From NCBI GenBank assembly GCA_965248685.1, contig CBDFKC010000004.1, positions 1,364,001 to 1,428,000 on the forward strand: DNA of 64,000 bases, in the 5' to 3' direction. Numbering within the stretch: position 1 is the stretch's first letter; every line of letters begins with the position of its first letter. Positions 18,355-27,864 of the stretch are shown piece by piece. Position numbers and translations under genes: made by a program. The DNA comes from VYFG01 sp965248685 (lineage in GTDB: Bacteria; Pseudomonadota; Gammaproteobacteria; Arenicellales; Poriferihabitantaceae). The notes under the pieces are model-generated. The model did no database searches, had not been told where the DNA came from, and saw only the letters and a list, made by a program, of their open reading frames with translations.

Positions 18355-19665
18355 CTATGGGTAACGGACAAAATATGCGTTACCTTTCTCATCGCTACGG
18401 TCCCATGCGGTATATGCGGTTAACAGGTTTGCATTGAAATAGTCTCTGACAATTGGCTCAAGTGCCGTATGTGTAATGGATTTGTTTTTCCAGAAATCCC
18501 TGACCAATGCCAGGGTGTTTCGGTTGTGCGCTGGAAATTGGTCCCAGGATTTTTCTATCTGTCCGCAAATAAGCATTCCATCAGGGTTTAGCCGCTCAAA
18601 CAATTTTACGGCGTGATCAAACTGGTTTGATGGTTTACCATCCTGGCGAATTATAATCAGGTCAAAATGTCTGTGGGAAATATCTCGATCCGATAAATCC
18701 TGGGCAGAGTTAATATCTGCCATAGGTGCATACTCGGCCAAAACGGAGGGATCTATTAGACCCAATAGTAAGATCGAAAATCTGCTTCGGCGCCGCTCCT
18801 CAAAATAAAGCTCGATCCATCTATTCATTGAGCGGTCGTAGTTGACGGACGATCGGGAAGTGGTGATATCGGCTAACAGATTTTCCCCGGTGGCGGTAAG
18901 CTCGTCGCGGTGAGCGTGTCGAATTAACGAATTGAGATTTCGGTGCATCAATATGGGATGATCTGGCGATCCAAAAGCCGCTATATCGTGCTTGACACAG
19001 AGATTGGTCAGAATTGATTGGTCGTGTCGGTGTTGCTTGAATCCCGGCAGGTTTTTTTCCCCCATTTTATTTTCAGAATCTGTCAGGATCCTTGAATCCT
19101 CGCAGGTCTCCAGCCACTCCTGAACAAACTCTCGGGTTCGCGTGTTGTTTTTCCAGATATTGTAGGTGGCCTGAATCTGAGTTGCCTCCCAATATTTTTC
19201 GTTGTCGCAACCCATCAAGACAAAACAATCCCGTTTGGTCCATTGTTTCTGTTTGCCATGATGCGGCATATATACTCCGGGATAGATGCCATTGTGGCAG
19301 TCGGCCCAACGTATCAATGGGCCGATATCGCGTTCCAGCGTGTATCCTCGTGTACTATCGCCTCTCTGGGGTCTGCCGATATCGTGGTAAATCAGGTAGG
19401 CATCAGGTTCAATATTCTGGAGCGCATCGAGGATAATATAAGGTTTCCACAGCCAGTAGCCATATCCTCGCGGCAGTTTTAATATTTCCCAATTCTTAAT
19501 GGCAAAATTAGTCTTTGACAGTCTTTCCGCATTCCAGGGTATGACCTCATCTATTCCACCCCAATTTAATGCAGACCGGTGTAACCGCTGCTGCCGCGCC
19601 GACCAATACGGATCGTCAGTCGTATCGGTGCCGTAGAATGAGGTTAAGTAAATAGTGCCGTTCAT
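18355..19665 (-). CDS. Two-domain protein: glycosyltransferase-like plus degenerate methyltransferase-like domain
   Basis: The 436-residue protein begins with a glycosyltransferase-like region (about 1-245) marked by RGYGYWLWKP (66-75) and YLIYHDIG (90-97), a strand ending in an aspartate that could bind metal. Residues about 270-436 look like a methyltransferase fold (SILLLGL, FDLIII, LNPDGMLICG), but the glycine-rich SAM loop is poor, so this half may be inactive. The gene runs opposite to its glycan neighbours, and its start lies 39 bases from the start of the next gene. The exact transfer reaction is unknown. Confidence 0.6.
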   Translation of the reverse strand: MNGTIYLTSFYGTDTTDDPYWSARQQRLHRSALNWGGIDEVIPWNAERLSKTNFAIKNWEILKLPRGYGYWLWKPYIILDALQNIEPDAYLIYHDIGRPQRGDSTRGYTLERDIGPLIRWADCHNGIYPGVYMPHHGKQKQWTKRDCFVLMGCDNEKYWEATQIQATYNIWKNNTRTREFVQEWLETCEDSRILTDSENKMGEKNLPGFKQHRHDQSILTNLCVKHDIAAFGSPDHPILMHRNLNSLIRHAHRDELTATGENLLADITTSRSSVNYDRSMNRWIELYFEERRRSRFSILLLGLIDPSVLAEYAPMADINSAQDLSDRDISHRHFDLIIIRQDGKPSNQFDHAVKLFERLNPDGMLICGQIEKSWDQFPAHNRNTLALVRDFWKNKSITHTALEPIVRDYFNANLLTAYTAWDRSDEKGNAYFVRYP

Positions 19666-19704
19666 GCCAAACTTTGTTTTTACTACTAGGATGTTAATCG
19701 ATTA

Positions 19705-20997
19705 ATGGATATTCCCAAAGTTTCCCAGATCGCGATGTTGATCGAGGCGGGAAATTACGCTCAGGTAGAATTGTATGGACGCATTATCCTGAAGCAGCTC
19801 CCTTCTGATCCATATGCCCACCTGGCAATTGCCTGGGCCACGTATAAAGTTGGATTGGATGACTATGCCAAACATCATTATATACAAGTCGTTAACGGTG
19901 GAATGAATCCGATGACTATAGCTTCAGATCTCTCAATTCAAGCAATGGATTTGACGGACCTTGTGAACGCCGGTAGCCATGATGCGCAGAGACCAGGTGC
20001 TAGTGACGATTCGGGTTCCATTTCAGCTGAACACTTTCTCCTGATTAAAGCCTGGGGATACGGATTTTGGTCGGATGTATTGCATGTATTGGGTGGGTTG
20101 ATGCTGGCTGAAATCACCCAGAGAAAATCAGTAGTTTACTGGGGTGCTAACAGTTTGTATTCAGTGGATAAGGATAAGAATGCGTTCGAAACATTCTTCG
20201 CGCCCTGCGGTGGCATATTGCAAGAGCTTAAATCTCCAGACTTTGACTACTTTCCTCCCAAGTGGAACAACTCTAATTTAATGAGTGAGAATATTAATCG
20301 GTCGAAGGGGCCTTGGTCGAAAGTGTCCGGGTTGGATATTTTGCCCCGTGACGAGCGAGTCTGCGTCATGGACTATTATATCGGTGTGCTAAATTTGATG
20401 CCTTATATTCCACCTGGCAGCAAAATGTCTGGTATGGATATCGATGAGGTTTATCGCTACCTGATTAGTAAGTATCTTTTGATTAATCCGGAAATTACTG
20501 TTCGCGCTGATAAGTTTTACCGGGAAAATTTTTCTGACAGAGAATTTTTGGCGATACACGTAAGAGGCTCCGATAAGGTCGGTGAATTCAAGGAGGTCGA
20601 TAAGTTTCATGCACGCTATCAAACTCTGATTAAGTCCCAACTAGACAAACTATCCCATGACAGTAGAATTTTTCTGATGACAGACGATACTCGGCTACTT
20701 GATAACTACCGAAAACTGTATGGAGAAAGAGTAATAACGACTGATTGCCTGCGAACCAGCACCGGAAAGGGTGTACATTATCAGGCGGGTGATCAGATAA
20801 CCCTTGCCGCAGAAGAAGTTATTATAGATACGTTGGTTGCGAGCAAGGCAAATTATTTTGTCGGCAACGGTTTTTCTAATCCTTCAATCTTTGTTTATTA
20901 CCTGAGCCAAACCGAGCCTGAGAATATCAGTCTTATTGGGGGTAACCGCATGCATCATTACAATACACACCTGTATAAAACGATTCCAGTGGTTTAG
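19705..20997 (+). CDS. NodZ/O-fucosyltransferase-like glycosyltransferase with N-terminal helical repeats
   Basis: This 430-residue protein has a TPR-like helical start (about 5-70) followed by a GT-B type domain. The motif AIHVRGSDKV (R287) resembles the conserved H.R..D element of alpha-1,6- and O-fucosyltransferases (NodZ, GT23/GT65 families). Later elements FLMTDD and VGNGFSNPSIFVYYL fit the donor-binding half. It would transfer fucose or a related sugar in glycan assembly. It is divergent from the two-domain protein with a 39-base gap. Confidence 0.65.
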   Translation: MDIPKVSQIAMLIEAGNYAQVELYGRIILKQLPSDPYAHLAIAWATYKVGLDDYAKHHYIQVVNGGMNPMTIASDLSIQAMDLTDLVNAGSHDAQRPGASDDSGSISAEHFLLIKAWGYGFWSDVLHVLGGLMLAEITQRKSVVYWGANSLYSVDKDKNAFETFFAPCGGILQELKSPDFDYFPPKWNNSNLMSENINRSKGPWSKVSGLDILPRDERVCVMDYYIGVLNLMPYIPPGSKMSGMDIDEVYRYLISKYLLINPEITVRADKFYRENFSDREFLAIHVRGSDKVGEFKEVDKFHARYQTLIKSQLDKLSHDSRIFLMTDDTRLLDNYRKLYGERVITTDCLRTSTGKGVHYQAGDQITLAAEEVIIDTLVASKANYFVGNGFSNPSIFVYYLSQTEPENISLIGGNRMHHYNTHLYKTIPVV

Positions 20998-21106
20998 AGC
21001 CTTCTCCACGGTTATCCCGGAATAGTTCGTCCGCAATGGAATTGTTAGCGTAAAATAGGGTTGAGCATATCTTCCTATACGGGCAGCGGACCCAGGTTCC
21101 CAGAAG

Positions 21107-23410
21107 ATGGAAATTAGCTTTCCAACCTGGCCAATATTATTGAAGGACCTTTTCAACCAAACAATGCGTATTTCTCTGTCTACCCAAACGCGACCCTTAA
21201 ACCAATATGCTCCATATTGGGCAGAATGTTATGGAATCTCTCCTTTTCTGCCGATGTCTCGTGACGAGATGGATCAACTTGGCTGGGATTCATGCGATGT
21301 AATTATTGTCACAGGCGATGCCTACGTGGACCATCCCAGCTTTGGAATGGCTATTGTGGGCCGTCTGCTTGAAGCCCAGGGGTTCAGGGTCGGAATAGTC
21401 AGCCAACCAGATTGGCATTCAGCGGATCCTTTCAAGGCGCTTGGTAAACCCAACCTGTTTTTTGGGGTTACCGCAGGAAATATGGACTCGATGATCAATC
21501 GCTATACCGCAGATCGAAAAATCCGTTCGGATGATGCGTATTCTCCTGACGACGTGGGCGGTAAGAGACCGGACCGCAGTTCGTTAATCTATGCCCAGCG
21601 CTGCCGTGAAGCTTATACTGATACTCCCATAGTTCTTGGAGGAATCGAGGCGTCATTGCGGCGTATTGCTCACTTTGACTATTGGCAGGACAAGGTTCGT
21701 CGCTCGATTTTGGCAGATGCCAAGGCCAACATGCTGGTATATGGAAATGGTGAGCGGGCGATCGTTGAAATCGCCCATCGTCTCGCCAGGGGAGACGCAA
21801 TTAGCGATATCCAGGACGTCCGAGGTACGGCATTTATCGTTCAGAATATTCCACAGGATTGGGATGTCATTGATTCGACAAATGTCGATAAGCCCGGCAG
21901 GCTGGAGAAGTCGGTTAATCCTTATGAGGATCCAATAGATAGGCAGTCTTCCCAGCGTTCCAGGGCAGGTCAGACTAAAGGCGTTAAAGTTAATTTTACG
22001 CCAAAAGCTGAAAGGGTGGAGAAGCGTCTGGCCCGGCGGCTTAATACGGTAATTCGCTTGCCTTCCTATGAAATGGTCAGTCGAAATCCGATGCTATACG
22101 CCCACGCTAGCCGGGTACTGCACCTGGAAACCAACCCCGGAAACGCCAGGGCGCTGGTGCAGAATCAGGGTGGCCGCAAGTTGTGGTTGAATCCACCACC
22201 CATTCCATTGACCACCGAAGAAATGGATTATGTATTCGACCTTGAATATTCCCGCACACCTCACCCTGCTTATCAAGGTGCGCGCATTCCAGCTTATGAA
22301 ATGATCCGGTTTTCCGTCAATATTATGCGGGGATGTTTTGGCGGCTGTACCTTCTGCTCAATTACCGAACACGAAGGGCGAATTATCCAGAATCGGTCAG
22401 AAGATTCGATCATTCGTGAAATAGAAAATATGCGGAACATAGTTCCTGGTTTCACTGGGGTCGTATCAGATCTCGGTGGGCCAACCGCGAATATGTATAG
22501 AATCGCCTGTAAGTCCCCGCAGATCGAATCGGCGTGCAGACGACCATCCTGTGTGTATCCTGGTATTTGCGAAAATCTTAATACCGATCATTCTTCATTG
22601 ATAAGCCTCTATCGTCGTGCTCGAAAATTAAGGGGAGTTAAAAAAGTACTGATCAGCTCCGGATTGCGCTATGACCTGGCGGTGGAGTCTCCGGAATATG
22701 TTGAAGAACTGGTAACCCACCACGTTGGTGGATATCTAAAGATTGCGCCAGAGCACACAGAATCTGCTCCATTGTCAAAGATGATGAAGCCGGGGATGGG
22801 CAGTTACGATAAATTTAAACAGCTATTTGAAAAGTTTTCCAAAAAAGCTGGCAAGAAACAGTATCTAATCCCATACTTTATCGCCGCCCATCCGGGAACC
22901 ACCGATGACGATATGATGAATCTGGCTATCTGGCTTAAGTCCAATGGATTTCGCGCGGATCAGGTTCAAAATTTTTACCCGTCACCCATGGCGACCGCCA
23001 CCGCGATGTATCACTCGGGTAAGAACCCTTTGTCCCGGGTAACCACCACTAGCGAAATGGTCAGGGTACCCAAAGGAGAAAAGCAAAGGCGCCTGCATAA
23101 GGCCTTTTTGCGATACCATGATTCGAACAACTGGCCATTGTTGCGTCAAGCATTGAAAGATATGGGGCGAGATGATTTGATAGGTAACACCAAAGACCAC
23201 TTGATTCCAAGCTGGCAACCCGCAGCGGATGGCAGTTACAAGAGTCCACGACGAAAGAACAGTACTCCGAGGTCAGCGACAGATCTCCCTCGATCTGGTG
23301 GCGAAGTTTCGGTGCAATCCCAAATAAAATTCCAAAATAAGTCCCGGAAGATCTCCAAGGGTCAAATCTTAACCCAACACACGGGGCTACCACCGAGAAA
23401 TTCCCAGTAG
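21107..23410 (+). CDS. YgiQ-family radical SAM protein
   Basis: The long protein (767 residues) has the YgiQ N-terminal domain (SPFLPMSRDEMDQLGWDSCD, then VTGDAYVDHPSFG), a radical SAM cluster motif C410-x3-C414-x2-C417 (CFGGCTFC), and a C-terminal DUF3362-type basic tail. Such enzymes bind a 4Fe-4S cluster and cleave SAM; the physiological substrate is unknown. Compared with enterobacterial YgiQ, the first 19 residues look extra, so the ATG at 21164 may be the true start. It ends two bases before the MmgE/PrpD gene. Confidence 0.88.
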   Translation: MEISFPTWPILLKDLFNQTMRISLSTQTRPLNQYAPYWAECYGISPFLPMSRDEMDQLGWDSCDVIIVTGDAYVDHPSFGMAIVGRLLEAQGFRVGIVSQPDWHSADPFKALGKPNLFFGVTAGNMDSMINRYTADRKIRSDDAYSPDDVGGKRPDRSSLIYAQRCREAYTDTPIVLGGIEASLRRIAHFDYWQDKVRRSILADAKANMLVYGNGERAIVEIAHRLARGDAISDIQDVRGTAFIVQNIPQDWDVIDSTNVDKPGRLEKSVNPYEDPIDRQSSQRSRAGQTKGVKVNFTPKAERVEKRLARRLNTVIRLPSYEMVSRNPMLYAHASRVLHLETNPGNARALVQNQGGRKLWLNPPPIPLTTEEMDYVFDLEYSRTPHPAYQGARIPAYEMIRFSVNIMRGCFGGCTFCSITEHEGRIIQNRSEDSIIREIENMRNIVPGFTGVVSDLGGPTANMYRIACKSPQIESACRRPSCVYPGICENLNTDHSSLISLYRRARKLRGVKKVLISSGLRYDLAVESPEYVEELVTHHVGGYLKIAPEHTESAPLSKMMKPGMGSYDKFKQLFEKFSKKAGKKQYLIPYFIAAHPGTTDDDMMNLAIWLKSNGFRADQVQNFYPSPMATATAMYHSGKNPLSRVTTTSEMVRVPKGEKQRRLHKAFLRYHDSNNWPLLRQALKDMGRDDLIGNTKDHLIPSWQPAADGSYKSPRRKNSTPRSATDLPRSGGEVSVQSQIKFQNKSRKISKGQILTQHTGLPPRNSQ

Positions 23411-23412
23411 CT

Positions 23413-24774
23413 ATGTCTGAATCCAAACAACTTGCCGAATTTTGTGCCAACCTGCGATTCGAGGATATACCACAACCTGTGGTTAATCGTGTTTTGGAAT
23501 TATTCCTGGATTGGATCGGATCGTGTCTTGCTGGCTCACATTCCCGGCAGGCCACTGTAATTGCTAAATTTGCCCAGGATATGGGCCCGGCTTCCGGTCA
23601 GTGCAAACTGGTTGGCCGGGATCAAACTACAAGTCCATTGTTCGCGGCAATGGTAAACGGCGCCGCATCCCATGTTGTTGAACAGGACGATCTGCATAAC
23701 CTATCGGTTTTTCACCCGGCTACAGTGGTGTTTCCAGCAGCACTCGCAGTAGCGCAATGGGACCCCGATCGGAGCGGAGAAGATTTTGTCACGGCGGCTG
23801 TAGCAGGATATGAATCCGGTATTCGGATAGGGGAATACCTCGGAAGATCCCATTACCGAGTATTTCATACCACTGGAACCGCGGGAACTCTGGCATCGGC
23901 GATGACGGTATCCAACTTGTTGCGATTGGACCCAACCCAGACCTTAAATGCGCTCGGTTCCGCGGGTACCCAGGCCGCCGGGCTCTGGGAGTTTCTTGGG
24001 GATGCCGCAGATTCGAAGCAGTTGCATACGGCAAAAGCCAGTTCTGATGGACTACTCGCAGCGTATACCGCAAAGTCCGGTCTGACTGGTGCCAAAAAAA
24101 TATTGGAAGGACAGCAGGGCGTCGGTGCGGGTATGTTGGCTGAAGGTGCGCCCGAGGATCTGGTGGACCGCCTCGGTCAACGCTGGGCGTTAATGGAAAC
24201 TTCTTTTAAATTTCATTCATCATGTCGGCACACTCATCCAGCGGCAGATGCAATGCTGGCAATATGTCAGAAACATAATCCGGATATCGATGAGATTAGT
24301 TCTGTGAAGGTGCATGTATACAGCGCGGCTAAAGATGTGCTCGGTGCGGTAACGAGCCCTAAGACCATTCACCAGTCCAAGTTTTCCATGGGCTTTGTGC
24401 TGGCATTGATCGCCAGGTATCGGCTTGCGGGAGTAAGTGAATTTACTGAAGCCGCGCTTAACAATCAGGGTCTCATGGCATTCCATGACAAAGTAAGCAT
24501 GCAGGTAGATCCTGCAATTGACGCGTCCTATCCAGCCAAATGGTGTGCCAAAGTTGAGGTGACTATGAATTCAGGAGAACGCTTTTGCGAATATGTTGAT
24601 ACGCCGAAAGGCGATCCTGAAAATATACTAAGTCGCCCTGAGCTAGAGCTAAAGGCGCATAAACTAGTCGAGTTTTTCGACGTTTGTAGCGCAGAAAAAT
24701 TATCCGGGCATATTGAAAATACCTGGAATCTACCCCAGTTGAAGTCGGTTGCGGAAGCCTACGCTGGGCTTTAG
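23413..24774 (+). CDS. MmgE/PrpD family protein
   Basis: A 453-residue cytosolic protein of the MmgE/PrpD family, which includes 2-methylcitrate dehydratase, cis-aconitate decarboxylase and iminodisuccinate epimerase. The N-terminal all-alpha domain has the family segment NGAASHVVEQDDLHNLS, and SSCRHTHPAADAM lies at the domain junction. No other methylcitrate-cycle genes are nearby, so a PrpD role is unlikely; a small dicarboxylate lyase or epimerase is possible. It starts two bases after the YgiQ stop and overlaps the convergent tgpA stop by four bases. Confidence 0.82.
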   Translation: MSESKQLAEFCANLRFEDIPQPVVNRVLELFLDWIGSCLAGSHSRQATVIAKFAQDMGPASGQCKLVGRDQTTSPLFAAMVNGAASHVVEQDDLHNLSVFHPATVVFPAALAVAQWDPDRSGEDFVTAAVAGYESGIRIGEYLGRSHYRVFHTTGTAGTLASAMTVSNLLRLDPTQTLNALGSAGTQAAGLWEFLGDAADSKQLHTAKASSDGLLAAYTAKSGLTGAKKILEGQQGVGAGMLAEGAPEDLVDRLGQRWALMETSFKFHSSCRHTHPAADAMLAICQKHNPDIDEISSVKVHVYSAAKDVLGAVTSPKTIHQSKFSMGFVLALIARYRLAGVSEFTEAALNNQGLMAFHDKVSMQVDPAIDASYPAKWCAKVEVTMNSGERFCEYVDTPKGDPENILSRPELELKAHKLVEFFDVCSAEKLSGHIENTWNLPQLKSVAEAYAGL

Positions 24775-26831
24775 TCCACTACACGAGTGATTTGAAAATT
24801 GGCTACGGTCTGCTTAAACCGAGATATTTTAGTCTTATCTTGCTCAACACCTGAGGTGCCATAGCGTAAATCGATAAACTGTTGGGTAATTCGGCAAATC
24901 TGATTTTTAAGGTGGGGAAAGTCTCGTTCTGCGCGATTACTAAAATCAACCGGTCCTTCGCTGGGATGTCGGGATAGTCCTGCCTTCTGCATTTTCCGAC
25001 AGAATTTTCGATAGATTTGAACCACCATATCCGGCTTTACCCGATCGCGATAAAACAGCACTAGGCTGAGCATCGTAAGCAACCCCAAAGCTCCAATAAA
25101 CGAACCGATAGACAGCAGCCGTGTATCAAGCTGATCAAGCCCAAGAAATTTTAGTAATTGCTTCTGAGTGTCCTGGTCAAATGCGGTAAACCAACGATTC
25201 CAGGCTGCCTTAATCGAATCTTTAAACCACTCCAATTCAATTGCAAGCCCTCGAAAATTGCCAATTGAAAATAATACCGAACCCTCGGAATTTATGCTGG
25301 TGTTAAAGTCGATGGGAAATTGAATTCTGTCAGGTGCGATCGCCACCGTAGGATCCACACGATTCCAGCCAGATTCGGCTTGCCAGATTTCAACCCATGC
25401 ATGGGCATCAGACTGACGCACGACGATTTTATTGGTGCGGGGATTATGTTCCCCACCCAGATACCCCACTACCAGCCGGGCTGGAATGTCAGCGATCCGC
25501 ATAATAGTAGCAAAGCTACTCGCGTAGTGACCACAGAATCCGCGTCGTGAATCAAACAAAAACTCGTCAACCGGTGCATTGCTCTTTAGCAGTGGTGGCT
25601 GCAAGGTATAGATAAACTCGTTGTCGCGATAGTGCTGTAATACCCGTCGCACAATCTCGGACTGGGACTGGGCACCTTGCTTAAATTGATTGATCAGTTT
25701 TTCCAGCCGCGGCGTGACAATGGTATTCCCAGGGTCGAGGGACCGCATCCTGGCAGGATCATTTAACGGTTCGATCAATGGCGCATAACTTGAACCCAAT
25801 GAGTAGCTGAACTTGGCCTCGGGTTTTCGTTTAACATACAAATGGTGATCAACATCGATCTCGGCATCTGTGGGGATCAATACCGGGTAATCCAACGAGA
25901 ATAACCAGTTTTGTGCACTCGATTCGAGATCGATCTGATAACGCTGGAGAGTGACACCATCGGAATTGGATAGCGGTGGCTGTTTCAGAAAAGAACCGGC
26001 CCGACCGAGACCACGGGTCCAATGGCGTCCATCGGTAAACCAGAGAACGCTTCCCCGCCAATAGCGCTTCTCGGGAGGCGGCGCCTCCTGATCAAAGAAA
26101 CTGGCAGTAAATGCAATATCGTCGGACTGGATCAAATTACTTACAGATCCCATCGTCAGCGTATCGTTCAATCCCGTCACCGTAGTTTCCTGTTCAGATT
26201 GAAATAGATAGACCGATCCCGCCAATCTGGGAAAAAGATAGAACAGTATAATGACGAATGGCAGCGCCTGGACCAGCATCTTTGCAACCAGCTTGATATC
26301 AGAGCCAATATATCGCCCCGGTTCTACATGTTCCATTTGTGCCATGAGCCAGGCCAGGGCGGCGACCAGGGCCAGCAACGGGGCTGACCACCAGATTCCA
26401 TCAGCGTACAGGAAATGGGTAACTACCATAAATAATCCAAGCAGGATAACAATGCTGACATCACGGCGGGAAGACATTTCCATACATTTCAGCCCCAGCA
26501 TAATGACCAGGAAGGCCACCCCAGGGTCGCGACCCAATGGTGCGCCGTAATACCAGGCGGCGACGGTAAAGCCAATAATTGCGAATAGATAAATAACCCA
26601 GCGATTGCGAGGCAGCCAGAGAAATCTTGCAGCAAAGCATCGCCAGCTGGCAAAACCAAGGAAAATTAAAATAATTTCCGCTTGGATGTGATTAAAATGA
26701 GGTAAAACGGCTAGGGTAAGCAGACCAACTGACAACAGAACCAGTCGAATTTCCACGGTTGGAGAAGACGGTTGTGGTTTTTTGTTTCGCCCGGGAAAAT
26801 TAATCCAGGAAAGGTCGGCGACTTTAAACAT
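24771..26831 (-). CDS. tgpA: TgpA-family transglutaminase-like membrane protein
   Basis: This 686-residue inner-membrane protein has an N-terminal multi-pass region (about 25-210, DUF3488) and a periplasmic transglutaminase-like domain. The catalytic triad is visible as C433 (RRGFCGHYASS), H477 (SDAHAWVEIW) and D493 (RVDP). One more membrane segment near 555-575 is followed by a cytoplasmic tail. It is the last gene of the common moxR-DUF58-tgpA operon, four bases after the DUF58 gene. TgpA is essential in Pseudomonas, but its substrate is unknown. Confidence 0.88.
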   Translation of the reverse strand: MFKVADLSWINFPGRNKKPQPSSPTVEIRLVLLSVGLLTLAVLPHFNHIQAEIILIFLGFASWRCFAARFLWLPRNRWVIYLFAIIGFTVAAWYYGAPLGRDPGVAFLVIMLGLKCMEMSSRRDVSIVILLGLFMVVTHFLYADGIWWSAPLLALVAALAWLMAQMEHVEPGRYIGSDIKLVAKMLVQALPFVIILFYLFPRLAGSVYLFQSEQETTVTGLNDTLTMGSVSNLIQSDDIAFTASFFDQEAPPPEKRYWRGSVLWFTDGRHWTRGLGRAGSFLKQPPLSNSDGVTLQRYQIDLESSAQNWLFSLDYPVLIPTDAEIDVDHHLYVKRKPEAKFSYSLGSSYAPLIEPLNDPARMRSLDPGNTIVTPRLEKLINQFKQGAQSQSEIVRRVLQHYRDNEFIYTLQPPLLKSNAPVDEFLFDSRRGFCGHYASSFATIMRIADIPARLVVGYLGGEHNPRTNKIVVRQSDAHAWVEIWQAESGWNRVDPTVAIAPDRIQFPIDFNTSINSEGSVLFSIGNFRGLAIELEWFKDSIKAAWNRWFTAFDQDTQKQLLKFLGLDQLDTRLLSIGSFIGALGLLTMLSLVLFYRDRVKPDMVVQIYRKFCRKMQKAGLSRHPSEGPVDFSNRAERDFPHLKNQICRITQQFIDLRYGTSGVEQDKTKISRFKQTVANFQITRVVD

Positions 26832-26835
26832 ATTT

Positions 26836-27864
26836 TTACCGGGTACCGTTTGTCGTGCCGAACCTTGCTAGTGCTTCCAGGCACCGCCGTCGATGCCGAG
26901 GCCCGGTGTCAGGTTCTATGCATACCGTAGCACCGTTGGTAGGTGGGAGTTCCAGACCGAACATTATCCCAGCGCTGTCGAGGTCCAGTAGCGCCCGGGT
27001 TAATTGGGAAATCCGTTGTTCTAATTCTGGTCCATCGGTAGCGTGCCAGCGAAGCCACACCTGGTTCCCTCTGGTTGAATCAAAGTTTTTTAAATGTAAA
27101 CCTTTACCGCGAGCGAATACTTTCCAGTCGACGTGCATCATATTATCCCCCGGCTGATAGGGATTATGTCCTGCGAAATCGCTATCAGATATTCGCCTGC
27201 TATCGACCGATTCAGACTCCCCCTGAGCCGGGTCAATTCCACTACCAACCATGGATGGCTGAGGATAGATCAAGCAATCTATCCCAGGACGGGCATAGGT
27301 CCACGCTCTAAATAATCCTAACGGGAAACTGGTTGATATCACCACGCGCCCTAGCGCCAGAATGCCGCGTTTATCGGATGGTTTGGAAACCACGATAGGA
27401 GTTTGCTGTTCACTGCCCAGATCAACCATGGATGGACCCATTGAAGACGCATTTTTATTTTCTTTCTTATGCAAATTAACCTTAATCCCTGCTCGCGGGC
27501 TCGGATAGGGGTTTCTGACAATAATCTGAAAATCGGCTAATTTCCCGCAGAACACCGAATCGCTGGTACCCGCAATCAGCTCAATGCCCACCAGGTTTTT
27601 CCAGGTTTGAAATAATGCGGCCATGCCGAGGCCGGCGAGCAAAAAAGTAAACAGGAATCCGGGGTTGCTACCATAGTTATTCGACCCGAACAGCATTGCC
27701 AACAACATTACTGCGTAAATCAATCCGAGCCTAGTCGGTAATATATAGACTTCTCTCTGCTGGATCTTGGTAACGCCTTCCAGATTGGGACTGGCTGTTC
27801 TACTGAATGCCTGAAGCCAGTCCCAGATCCGTTGGGAAAAACGAAGATCAGGGAATCGCGACAT
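26836..27864 (-). CDS. DUF58-domain protein
   Basis: The 342-residue protein has two membrane segments near the N-terminus (about 45-85) and a C-terminal DUF58 region with the family hallmark GHNPYQPGDNMMHVDWKVFARG, in part seen here as YQPGDNMMHVDWKVFA. DUF58 proteins are related to von Willebrand A domains and are believed to work with MoxR ATPases as chaperone or assembly factors. The gene overlaps moxR by 17 bases from the ATG at 27864. A GTG at 27903 would add 13 residues and deepen the overlap. Confidence 0.85.
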   Translation of the reverse strand: MSRFPDLRFSQRIWDWLQAFSRTASPNLEGVTKIQQREVYILPTRLGLIYAVMLLAMLFGSNNYGSNPGFLFTFLLAGLGMAALFQTWKNLVGIELIAGTSDSVFCGKLADFQIIVRNPYPSPRAGIKVNLHKKENKNASSMGPSMVDLGSEQQTPIVVSKPSDKRGILALGRVVISTSFPLGLFRAWTYARPGIDCLIYPQPSMVGSGIDPAQGESESVDSRRISDSDFAGHNPYQPGDNMMHVDWKVFARGKGLHLKNFDSTRGNQVWLRWHATDGPELEQRISQLTRALLDLDSAGIMFGLELPPTNGATVCIEPDTGPRHRRRCLEALARFGTTNGTR

